From assembly GCA_012959765.1 (NCBI GenBank), contig DUCO01000008.1, forward strand, positions 5,559 to 38,191: DNA of 32,633 bases, in the 5' to 3' direction. The notes below the pieces were generated by a model. The model did no database searches and was not told the DNA's origin. It was given only the letters and a program-made list of their open reading frames with translations. The translations under genes and the position numbers were made by a program. Origin of the DNA: Dehalococcoidia bacterium. GTDB taxonomy: Bacteria; Chloroflexota; Dehalococcoidia; Lucifugimonadales; Lucifugimonadaceae. Below are positions 7,624 through 15,164 of this stretch, piece after piece. The first letter of the stretch is position 1, and every line of letters starts with the position of its first letter.

Positions 7624-8588
7624 CAGTGCGACTCCGGTATACGTGGGGTTTTCTGTGCCAGATCGTATTCCGCAAGAATGATCTTCCAACGCTCTTCTTC
7701 GCTGAGATTCAACTTCCATACCGGCATCGCCGAATCCCACGGTGTCGCCTCGGTTGGCAACCCGGGCCCGCCGTTGCTGACACGCCAAAAGGTATAACCT
7801 TCGACAATTGTTTCGATAGTGCCGTTGTCAGTGAAATTGATGGGGCGCAGTTTGAACCCGTCGGCCATCGGCCCGTCACCGGCCACACTGTCGCCGTGGC
7901 AGGGCCGACAGTTCATCGAATATAGGGCCCGACCCTCAAACAGGTGTTTTTCCATCAGCGCTGCGCGGGCCGAATCACGGTTGACACTGCCCGCCCCCAA
8001 CTCTCGCAAGAAGGCGCGCATCGGCGCTGTCGGGATGGCCTCGAGCATGTGATCGGGCTCGGTGTATTCAGCCCAGCTGTCCAGGTCTGCCTCCAGCTGG
8101 GGGATAAATCCAACCTCGTTAGCCTGAGCCCGCTCAATAAATGCGTCGACCTCGGCGTCGGATGGGCTGGCAAAGGGGTTCTTCAGATCTTCGTTCTTTT
8201 TGGGGAAATTTGACGAGGGATGCTGGATGCGCAGCGACGAGGGCTGTTGCACCTTGGGTATAGTGACATCGTATACCGGCCAGCCGATCAGCGCCGGTAC
8301 TATTACCAGTCCCAGAGTCCGCGTTGTCCGGCCGTACTCGCCGCGCAAAAAACGCTGGATGGGGTAAAGAAATTCCGCCAGGTGCTCCTCGGAGAAAGTG
8401 ACCAGTAAAAACAAGGCGATGATCGTCAGCAACATATAAATGAACATCAGCGTGCCTGGTACCGTCAGCGGGAATGGCATCCCAGTGATCTCCCGCGACA
8501 GTGCCGGGATGCCCCACTTCACCAGGGCGTAGGTCAACACCAGGGTCAATACGATCGTCCAGAAGCGAAAGGTTGGGGGCTTTTTCAT
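7623..8588 (-). CDS. Membrane-anchored monohaem cytochrome c, module B
   Basis: The product has 321 residues, with three N-terminal hydrophobic segments (about 10-29, 43-65 and 91-105), a long periplasmic linker and one haem site, CRPCH, near residue 227. The GGPGLPTEATPWDSAMPVW tail is shared with its paralogue at 570-1358. The linker (about residues 120-200, acidic) is longer than in the paralogue. The ATG at 8586-8588 overlaps the stop of the previous gene by four bases, and the stop overlaps the next start, so three consecutive genes are coupled. It is probably the membrane-bound cytochrome subunit of the second bd-like oxidase complex. Confidence 0.85.
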   Translation of the reverse strand: MKKPPTFRFWTIVLTLVLTYALVKWGIPALSREITGMPFPLTVPGTLMFIYMLLTIIALFLLVTFSEEHLAEFLYPIQRFLRGEYGRTTRTLGLVIVPALIGWPVYDVTIPKVQQPSSLRIQHPSSNFPKKNEDLKNPFASPSDAEVDAFIERAQANEVGFIPQLEADLDSWAEYTEPDHMLEAIPTAPMRAFLRELGAGSVNRDSARAALMEKHLFEGRALYSMNCRPCHGDSVAGDGPMADGFKLRPINFTDNGTIETIVEGYTFWRVSNGGPGLPTEATPWDSAMPVWKLNLSEEERWKIILAEYDLAQKTPRIPESH

Positions 8589-9589
8589 TGTGCTGCTTCC
8601 TTGGCAGAGGCCTCGTCACCTTTTTGCATCATCAGGTAGGCCAGCACGTCCTGAAAGTCCTTCACGGTGAGCATTTCAGTCAGATCATTGGGCATGACGC
8701 TGGCGCCTTCGTCCTGCTTGATCTCGCGGATATCGTCGCGAGGTATTACCGCTACCTCGCCCGTTGCCTTGGTGATCTGCACCTCCGCGGGCGTATCTCC
8801 AGATTTGAGGCCGACATGCTTTCGTTCATCTGACTTGGTCACTACCACCCAGGTCTCATAGCCATCGCTGATCTTTCGCGTCGGGCGGAGGATGGATTGG
8901 GAAATGAACTTCAGGCCCTTTTCACCGATACGGGAAAGGTCGGGACCGATGTCACCGCCGTCGCCGGCGATGCTATGGCAATCAGAGCAGGTATCGGCGA
9001 ACATCTCCTCGCCGTTTCCCGGATCGCCGCCACCAGCTGCGCTCGCCGCGGCGATTCGGGCGTAGTAACTCTGGGCCAGTTCACCCGGGTTTTCGATGTT
9101 ATCCAGATCCAGATCGCCGCCCTGACTCTGCAGGTAGGCTATTACTGCCTTGATCTCCTTGAGGTTCAACGAAATCGGTGGCGCATAGACGATCGCCATC
9201 TCATTTTTGTAGCCTTCCACCAGGTAAGCGTCGGGCTTGGCCAGGCTCTCCACCAGGTAATCGGTACTACTATAGTGAGTGCCTGTTTCTTCGGAACGCT
9301 CCTTGGCGCGCTGTTCAGCCCGGGCGCCAATCGGCAATGGGAACTTCTCACCAAACTGGCCAAGATTGGGGCAACGTACCGCGCTTCCTTCCCCACCCAG
9401 GCTGTGACAGGTAAAGCATCGGCCCTTACCCCAGAAAATCGCTTCGCCTCCTTCCGGCGTGACTTCGACCACGCTGGCCGCTTTTCGTTCACCGCCAGTC
9501 ATTGCAGTGATCGCCTGCCCAATCCACATGTAAGTACCCAGCACCACCAGCAGAAACACGAATACCCGCACAATGGCATTGGAGCGCAT
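8585..9589 (-). CDS. Dihaem cytochrome c with TIGR02603-like domain, module B
   Basis: The product has 334 residues from ATG 9587-9589, preceded by a strong GGGAGGG site that overlaps the end of the CydA-like gene. A longer upstream frame would run through that gene and is rejected. An N-terminal helix (VRVFVFLLVVLGTYMWIG) is followed by a first domain with CFTCH near residue 60 and a second with CSDCH near residue 200. After the second site the order GGDIGPDLSRIG, SILRPTRKISDGYETWVV, a beta segment and SVMPNDLTEMLTVKDFQDVL matches the 'putative haem-binding domain' family TIGR02603, best known from Planctomycetes and Verrucomicrobia. The paralogue in module A (1355-2173) lacks the beta insertion. 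It is probably a tethered electron donor to the CydA-like protein just upstream. Confidence 0.85.
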   Translation of the reverse strand: MRSNAIVRVFVFLLVVLGTYMWIGQAITAMTGGERKAASVVEVTPEGGEAIFWGKGRCFTCHSLGGEGSAVRCPNLGQFGEKFPLPIGARAEQRAKERSEETGTHYSSTDYLVESLAKPDAYLVEGYKNEMAIVYAPPISLNLKEIKAVIAYLQSQGGDLDLDNIENPGELAQSYYARIAAASAAGGGDPGNGEEMFADTCSDCHSIAGDGGDIGPDLSRIGEKGLKFISQSILRPTRKISDGYETWVVVTKSDERKHVGLKSGDTPAEVQITKATGEVAVIPRDDIREIKQDEGASVMPNDLTEMLTVKDFQDVLAYLMMQKGDEASAKEAAQ

Positions 9590-9593
9590 TGTT

Positions 9594-11759
9594 TTACCCT
9601 CCCACTGGCGGGATTGACGATGCGGCCGACCCATCAGGCACCTCATCGGGTTTATCTGCCGGCTCATCCGGCGCCTTGTTTTTCGCGGCAATACCACCAA
9701 GCCAGAACATGAACGCAACCCCGACCATAAATACCAGTACCGCCAGGCTGACCATCTCAGTCATCGTGTAGTTACTCGGGGTGTATGACCAGGGGGAGGT
9801 GTCACGCATCACCCCAAAAATATGCCAGTCACCGCGCAAGCCGGAACGGATGAAACCCATCAAACCCATATTCATCGTGATCACAAACGTAAGGAGCAGC
9901 AAGGCATACTGGCTGCGCACCGTCATCTTGCCCCACTGCAATTTACCCAGTTCCCGGGCGCCCCGGAAAAGGATAATGCAGCTGATCAACTGCAAAAATT
10001 GCGAGACCGCAATGTTGCGCAGAAACGGCGAGGCCTTCTCCATGACGACAAACCCATACACGCCGAGGAATATCACCACACTCAAGGCTGTGGCTGTCAT
10101 GTACAGGCCCTGGGCGAGTTTTCCTCTATCCCGTAACGCGAGGATGACCGCGAGTACAGCCATCGCGCATTCAAAAGCCAACAGGTAGCCCACCGTTCGA
10201 AAATAGTGCGCCCGGTCTGCCGGCAAATCGAGTTCAGCCGGATCCAGGTTAAACATCGACAGCGCGTACTGACCAACGATGGCGACGGCAACCAGTCCTG
10301 CCAGGGAAATCACGATCTGCGGAATACGGCCTTGCTGACTGATCGGCACAACGTCGCTCTTGTTGCCACGACGATAGAGAAGAAAACTAAAGAAGGTCGA
10401 CAGAATGATCAGATTCACGACCGCGTTCTTTGCCGGCATCAAGCCCATAAACTTGAGCGTCGGGTGATACTGGCTACCGCCCATGTCACCCACTTCTCCG
10501 CTGGTCAAGGGCAGGTTGTGCGGCGTGAGCCAGATCGCGAAAGAAATAATCAGCGCCCCGAGAATGAATTTGATGTACTTGTAGTAACGATCTGAACCGG
10601 GTATCCGGGTCATGCCACTCCACAGGTAGTAATTACTGATCAGGAAAAGGGAGCCCACTAACATCGCCTGGATGATGAAAGTCCAGGAGAAGTCTCCCCC
10701 CATCATATTGTTGCCCATCACCGCACTGGTGGAATAAACCTCACGACCGAGGTAGTAACCTGCAAAAGGTAGGGGAATGAGGCCGCAGATGGCCACAAAG
10801 TTAGCGATGTACCCCATCCAGTCGTAGTGAGCTCGTTCAGCTGGGGTCTTCGCGCCGATAAACTTGACCGCGGCATAAGCCCCCGCGACCAACCCCCCGA
10901 ATGCCAGGTTGCCCAACATCCGGTGAATCGCAATCGGTGTGGCGAGGATGTTCTCAAACACCTGCCAGACCGTACCAATCAGTTCGCCTTCCTGGTCCAC
11001 CCCCGCTGGGCTCATCATGAACCCTGCCCAGCTGTTCGCAAGCTGCATGATAGCGGTGCCAGCAATATTGAGCAGGATGCCTATCAGGATGTGCGAGCTT
11101 TTCAGGTCACGAAGAATCAGCAGGCCCACCCCCAGCGGCAGGATGTACAACAGCGCAATGAAGGAGCGCGTATCGCCGCGCATCTGCAGGCCGAACCCAC
11201 CGAACAACAGCACCACTGCAACGCCGATAATCAAAATCCCCAGCCCCTTGAACAACCACTGCAACTTGACAGGGAAAGGGCCGCCCCCTTGCATACGGTT
11301 CCAGCCGTAGTAGTACAGGTATAAGAAAAAAGTCTCGGCAAAAAACAACAAGGCATACATGAACATGACATCTTTGAACAAGCCGGCCATGTACCCCATA
11401 AAGGTCGGATAAAGCGTGAACAACGCAAACGCGAGCAACCCTCCCAGGGCGGCCGTCGTGGCGTAGGCCACACTCAACAGGCTGGTGAATTCGTAGGCGA
11501 GCTTGTCCAGTTTCGAATCGGCACTACGCCAGCCAACGATCTCAACGATCACCGCAAACAGCGGCACTCCGAGAACAAAGGCCCCGAAAAACAGGTGCAT
11601 CTGCGCCAGAAACCAGATCAATCGGCGCGAGTCGATACCCATGAACTGGCGATATTCGTTGGCCTCCAATGCCAGGGCTTCCGGCGAAATAAGTACCAGC
11701 ACCAGCACAGCGACCCAGCCGAAGCGGTTTGGACAGCGGCTGACCCGGGACTGGTTCAT
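9594..11759 (-). CDS. CydA-like cytochrome bd-type oxidase subunit, module B
   Basis: The product has 721 residues with a signal-like first helix (WVAVLVLVLISPEALA) and about 14 or more membrane helices. AQMHLFFGAFVLGVP places a His at residue 55 where CydA has its haem b595 ligand. AETFFLYLYYYGW holds the conserved Glu. NSWAGFMMSPAGVD and HRMLGNLAFGG match the regions around the CydA signature and the b558 His. Compared with the module A paralogue it has an extra hydrophobic section around residues 168-215. No CydB partner is present. The gene overlaps the stop of the dihaem cytochrome gene by four bases (ATGA) and is followed four bases later by another cytochrome c gene, so the functional unit is CydA-like plus c-type cytochromes. 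The redox direction and oxygen affinity cannot be read from sequence. Confidence 0.87.
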   Translation of the reverse strand: MNQSRVSRCPNRFGWVAVLVLVLISPEALALEANEYRQFMGIDSRRLIWFLAQMHLFFGAFVLGVPLFAVIVEIVGWRSADSKLDKLAYEFTSLLSVAYATTAALGGLLAFALFTLYPTFMGYMAGLFKDVMFMYALLFFAETFFLYLYYYGWNRMQGGGPFPVKLQWLFKGLGILIIGVAVVLLFGGFGLQMRGDTRSFIALLYILPLGVGLLILRDLKSSHILIGILLNIAGTAIMQLANSWAGFMMSPAGVDQEGELIGTVWQVFENILATPIAIHRMLGNLAFGGLVAGAYAAVKFIGAKTPAERAHYDWMGYIANFVAICGLIPLPFAGYYLGREVYSTSAVMGNNMMGGDFSWTFIIQAMLVGSLFLISNYYLWSGMTRIPGSDRYYKYIKFILGALIISFAIWLTPHNLPLTSGEVGDMGGSQYHPTLKFMGLMPAKNAVVNLIILSTFFSFLLYRRGNKSDVVPISQQGRIPQIVISLAGLVAVAIVGQYALSMFNLDPAELDLPADRAHYFRTVGYLLAFECAMAVLAVILALRDRGKLAQGLYMTATALSVVIFLGVYGFVVMEKASPFLRNIAVSQFLQLISCIILFRGARELGKLQWGKMTVRSQYALLLLTFVITMNMGLMGFIRSGLRGDWHIFGVMRDTSPWSYTPSNYTMTEMVSLAVLVFMVGVAFMFWLGGIAAKNKAPDEPADKPDEVPDGSAASSIPPVGG

Positions 11760-12394
11760 TCTTTCTCTCCGGTGATCTGACCTTTAAGCATGGGCTTGGG
11801 AATTTCGCGTAACAAGCGGATCAGCGAGATGATGTCTTCTCGCGGCACTACGTGCTCTACTTCGCTATCGTGGCAAAACTCCCACGGGCCAGCGTAGTGA
11901 TTCAGTTTTTCCCGACCCTTCGGAATAGCTTCGGAGAGCGCTGGCATGCTCGAGCTATGACAGCTTTCGCAATAGTCCTGGAACAACCCGTCCCCACCGA
12001 TCACCCGGATATAAGTGAGCACCGCAAGCTGCTCGCGCTGGTTCAGTTCCTTGGCCCAAGGCGGCATGGTCGCCCGACCCTCAGCGATACTCCTGAGCAG
12101 TTCGGCCTCGGGTTTGTCCAATCGCTCACCCTTGGCGAAATTGGGTGCGCCGGGCAGAATCGGAACGCCATCGTAGCCGTGGCACATCGCGCAGTTGGCG
12201 TGGTAAATATCGCGGGCTTCGCTCAAGGCGTCGATATCCGCGGCGGAGATCTCAACAGCCCCGGCCGATACACTGCCCAAAAGCACTACACAACACAGCA
12301 GCGCCCCGACGACGCCGGACGAGCGCGAGATGCACAACTTCAAAGCCGTGGTCGGCCAATGCCGACCCCGTCGCACCCCGATCACTCCGTTCAT
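11756..12394 (-). CDS. Dihaem cytochrome c, first gene of the oxidase operon
   Basis: The product has 212 residues from ATG 12392-12394. The frame is open to 12727, but that region contains the sigma-54 promoter at 12497-12511, so the internal start is preferred. An N-terminal hydrophobic segment (VVGALLCCVVLLGSVSAG) serves as signal or anchor. Two haem sites, CAMCH near residue 68 and CESCH near residue 142, lie in two cytochrome c domains, the first with MPPWAKELNQRE as the Met-ligand region. A further Cys-His (WEFCHDSE) near residue 175 lacks the second Cys. The stop overlaps the start of the CydA-like gene, so the pair is coupled. The leader is about 90 bases. Confidence 0.83.
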   Translation of the reverse strand: MNGVIGVRRGRHWPTTALKLCISRSSGVVGALLCCVVLLGSVSAGAVEISAADIDALSEARDIYHANCAMCHGYDGVPILPGAPNFAKGERLDKPEAELLRSIAEGRATMPPWAKELNQREQLAVLTYIRVIGGDGLFQDYCESCHSSSMPALSEAIPKGREKLNHYAGPWEFCHDSEVEHVVPREDIISLIRLLREIPKPMLKGQITGEKE

Positions 12395-12496
12395 TTTTCT
12401 GACACCTGCCTCATTGCATGCTTTGTGCCTTTCACCGGTAGCACATTGCGGGTGGAGTTCGGAGTCGCGGCGTGCCTGGTCATGGTCTATTAGCAA

Positions 12497-12511
12497 GCAA
12501 TATCTGTGCCA
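12497..12511 (-). promoter_or_regulatory. Sigma-54 promoter P1 (oxidase operon)
   Basis: The minus strand reads TGGCAC-AGATA-TTGC followed by T. The GG and GC cores are separated by exactly ten bases, matching the RpoN consensus TGGCACR-N4-TTGCW in every fixed position. The expected transcript start is near 12485, giving a leader of about 90 bases before the cytochrome start at 12394. Two dyads lie 76 to 131 bases upstream, where a bacterial enhancer-binding protein would sit. Confidence 0.85.
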
Positions 12512-12586
12512 CTTTCGAATAGCGGCGATAACTTCCCTGTATACGGTTCCTCTAGGCTCCCTTCGGCGCGGCCGGCCGTTCAGGAC

Positions 12587-12601
12587 AGAACGATCTGTTC
12601 T
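12587..12601. promoter_or_regulatory. Operator-like dyad, proximal, upstream of P1
   Basis: AGAACGATCTGTTCT is a perfect inverted repeat of AGAAC/GTTCT around five bases. It shares the GAAC-N5-GTTC core with the dyads upstream of P2 and P3. Its centre (12594) is 83 bases upstream of the -24 element. It is a candidate site for the NtrC-family regulator encoded at 21994-23373. That pairing is inference. Confidence 0.5.
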
Positions 12602-12627
12602 TTTCACCCGCGAGTGGCTGTGGTCAT

Positions 12628-12642
12628 GAAACGGAATATTCA
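12628..12642. promoter_or_regulatory. Operator-like dyad, distal, upstream of P1
   Basis: GAAACGGAATATTCA is an imperfect dyad that agrees at 13 of 15 positions with the distal site upstream of P3 (31265-31279). Its centre (12635) is 41 bases from the proximal site, the same distance as between the two P3 sites. Confidence 0.45.
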
Positions 12643-12765
12643 ATTTCTCGTCACTGGGCACGGGTGCGTCTTGCGGTATCGTGGCCAGACAACGAGTTAT
12701 TCCTGTTGTTCTTTCTCCCGGTACCACTTACTGATGCTGTGCCCCTGACGTTGCTGGCTGTGCGG

Positions 12766-15003
12766 TCACCCGGCAGCGGCCCCGACCGGTGTCGCGTGAA
12801 TCTCACCCAGGGCATCAATGCAGATCCAATGGAACGCCTCCTGCTCGTCCTCACGCAACAAGTCCAGCAGCCACGTTGTACTGTCCGAATCGTTCAGTCG
12901 CCTGAGCGTAGCTGCTGCCTCATGGCGAAGGCCGGCCGAAAAACGGAACAGATTGGCCTGTAACTGCCGCGAGAGTTGGGGACCCCCCATTGCGGGCGTC
13001 AGCCCCGCCATCGCTCTACGACACACGCTGCGATCCTCGTCCGCCAGCATTCGTGGTAGATGCAGTCCTGCCATTTCGCCACCGGCATCTGCCAGCGCCC
13101 TAACAGCCCAATCGCGCACGGTCGCTCCGGGATCATCTAACAGTCTGACCAACGCCGCATTCAGCACCGGGCTTTCCAGCCCCTTACCAATGCCCACCAG
13201 GGCATCGATCGCAGCGAGGCGCACTTGTTCCTCATCTGACTCAAGGCAACGCAACACTGGCTCAATCGCCGCAATGTCTCCGATCCGGCCCAGTGCCAGC
13301 AGCACCTCACGAGTCAGGCGCTCACTAGCTCCCTTAAGTGCCTCTACCAGCACCGGTACCGAGATCGAACCCGCGTCCGGGTATTCTCCCAACAGGCCCG
13401 CTGCCAATACCTGTACCGAGCCAACAGGAGCTGGAACCGGCTTGCCGGCGCCAACCTCCGGGTGGGGCGATGGCGGATCAGCATCATCGGATGCACTCAA
13501 TATGGCAGCCAACGTCGAGCTCTGGGCAGTGTGTCCGCCCACCAGCTCACGTAATGGATCAGCTGCAACAGTGCCTTCGCTCTTTGACTCCACGGAGTCG
13601 GTCGCGTCGTCTTCGGGCTCGGTTAGCGCGGGGTTTTCCGGTTGCACGTCAACTTTGACGCGCCGCAGCAGGTCGGATAAGAGCTGCACTGCCTTTTCGG
13701 GAGTCATCAATTCCACCAACCCTGTCAGTGCCGCCAGCGCCACCGCCTGATTGCGATCGAACACGGCACATTCAAGGGCTTCTAAGACTTTTTCATGTTC
13801 AAGCACGGTGTCAGCGTCGCACCCATCCGCTTCCAACTGTGTCACCCCGGCGATACGCCCCAAAGCGGCCGCAGCTCGAGCGCGGGTGTTCGCGTGAATC
13901 TTCGGGTCCTGTAGTATCGTCGCCAGATCACGTTCAACCCCCGGTCGGCCCAGGGCGCCCAGCGCGGTGACCACCTGATAACGCAGCCTTTCATCTTCCG
14001 TTGTCAGCAGGTTGCGCAACACCGGCACCGTCTTTGGGTCACCGCTGTCACCGAGAAGTCTGGTTATCTCGACTTTTAATTCCAGTCCGGCGTCAGACAG
14101 CATCTCCAGCAATCGCTCGACAACACCGGGTGCGTGTGTACGGACCAGAATATCAGCTGCCGCAACCTTGACCTGGCTGTCCAAATCGGTCAGCAACAGC
14201 GTTAACGGCACCGTCACCACTGGATGCTTAACTTCTGCCAGTGCCTGGCCCGCACTGATTCGTACCGTTGGGTCAACATCCAGCAGTGCGTTGATCAAGG
14301 CAAGCACTACGGCGCCTGGCCCTTCTGATTTGCTATCGCTGTGGGCTAAGGCACCCAGCGCATGAGCTGCGCGGCGGCGTGCTAGCGGCTTGGATCCGCC
14401 GGCCAGTTGTTCCAGCAAAAAGGCCCGGGCTCTGCTGTCATCCAGTTTTGACAGGACCTCGAAACCGGTTTCCTGCAGATCTTCGTAATCGGGGTCGGAG
14501 AGAATCTCAACTACTGGCGTAGTGGCCCGGGGATCGCCAATATCGCCCAGGGCGTTCAGCGCCTGGCTCTGGACCTCTAGAGAATCACCAAACTCCATGT
14601 CATCGATCGAAAGATCGAGTTGTGGCAGCCCGTCCTCACGCAAGCAGCGGATCAACGGCTCGACCGCCTGTGGCGCGCCCAGTTTGGCCAGCGCCCGCGC
14701 TGCCTCGATACGCACCTCACCCTCAGGATCATTTAATAGGCTCTCAACGAGATCAGGAACGGCTTTATTCTGGCCTGAACCGCCCAGCATGACCGCGACA
14801 TCCAGGCGTACATCCGGGTCCGGGTCGTGTAGCAAAGCGATCAGGCACTCAAGCGTCTCCCTATCGTCTACCTGCAGCCGACCCAGCGCCCGCACTGCAC
14901 AGCATCGCGAGAGCGAATTATCCCGTTCCAGAACGCCGCGCAACGCCGCCGCCACGACATCCCGTGCCGGGTCTTCGTTCACTGGCAACTGCTCCTCTTC
15001 CAT
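12766..15003 (-). CDS. HEAT-repeat (PBS-lyase-type) scaffold protein
   Basis: The product has 745 residues with no signal peptide or membrane helix, so it is probably cytoplasmic. Almost the whole length consists of paired-helix repeats of about 30 residues. Typical units read LLHDPDPDVRLDVAVMLGG, LLNDPEGEVRIEAARALAKLG, LLDDPGATVRDWAVRALADAG and LESDEEQVRLAAIDALVGIG. A low-complexity acidic linker (about residues 455-530, with PEDDATDSVESKSEG and DPPSPHPEVGAGKP) splits the solenoid in two. By family such repeats bind proteins, and some are phycobilin lyase relatives or maturation chaperones. The gene lies 161 bases after the Mo-subunit gene with no promoter that I can see, so it is probably co-transcribed. 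It could act as an assembly factor for the molybdoenzyme or its cofactor. This role is inference from position only. Confidence 0.8.
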   Translation of the reverse strand: MEEEQLPVNEDPARDVVAAALRGVLERDNSLSRCCAVRALGRLQVDDRETLECLIALLHDPDPDVRLDVAVMLGGSGQNKAVPDLVESLLNDPEGEVRIEAARALAKLGAPQAVEPLIRCLREDGLPQLDLSIDDMEFGDSLEVQSQALNALGDIGDPRATTPVVEILSDPDYEDLQETGFEVLSKLDDSRARAFLLEQLAGGSKPLARRRAAHALGALAHSDSKSEGPGAVVLALINALLDVDPTVRISAGQALAEVKHPVVTVPLTLLLTDLDSQVKVAAADILVRTHAPGVVERLLEMLSDAGLELKVEITRLLGDSGDPKTVPVLRNLLTTEDERLRYQVVTALGALGRPGVERDLATILQDPKIHANTRARAAAALGRIAGVTQLEADGCDADTVLEHEKVLEALECAVFDRNQAVALAALTGLVELMTPEKAVQLLSDLLRRVKVDVQPENPALTEPEDDATDSVESKSEGTVAADPLRELVGGHTAQSSTLAAILSASDDADPPSPHPEVGAGKPVPAPVGSVQVLAAGLLGEYPDAGSISVPVLVEALKGASERLTREVLLALGRIGDIAAIEPVLRCLESDEEQVRLAAIDALVGIGKGLESPVLNAALVRLLDDPGATVRDWAVRALADAGGEMAGLHLPRMLADEDRSVCRRAMAGLTPAMGGPQLSRQLQANLFRFSAGLRHEAAATLRRLNDSDSTTWLLDLLREDEQEAFHWICIDALGEIHATPVGAAAG

Positions 15004-15164
15004 CGCTTTACTTCACTGGAGTCGCGTTATGATTATTGCCAATCGCCACGCAGAAATAGTGCGCTCACCGTGTAAGAACCACAGCTTTGAATGGCCGGTA
15101 ACTGCCCGGGGCTGAAACTGCCTTGCCTCCCTGGTTTTTGCTTCGCTTGGGCGGATAACCTCAC

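Larger units (their letters stand above)
12395..12765. other. Intergenic regulatory region between the HEAT gene and the oxidase operon
   Basis: These 371 bases hold no convincing gene. The minus-strand frame running through them has no domain features and only continues the downstream cytochrome frame. The region contains the sigma-54 promoter (12497-12511) and two operator-like dyads (12587-12601 and 12628-12642). I see no strong intrinsic terminator after the HEAT gene, so some read-through from the idr-like operon is possible. Confidence 0.6.

Noticed and set aside
8897-9712. Plus-strand open frame of 271 codons
   Set aside because: It is antisense to the dihaem cytochrome gene and the end of the CydA-like gene, with no ribosome site or family features.
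12395-12727. Extended N terminus of the first cytochrome gene
   Set aside because: The extra 111 codons would run through promoter P1 and the proximal and distal dyads and show no protein features, while a normal leader begins at 12394.
12818-13750. Plus-strand open frame of 310 codons
   Set aside because: It lies entirely opposite the HEAT-repeat gene, is rich in Ser, Arg and Pro, has no domain signature and is the usual antisense shadow of a GC-rich gene.
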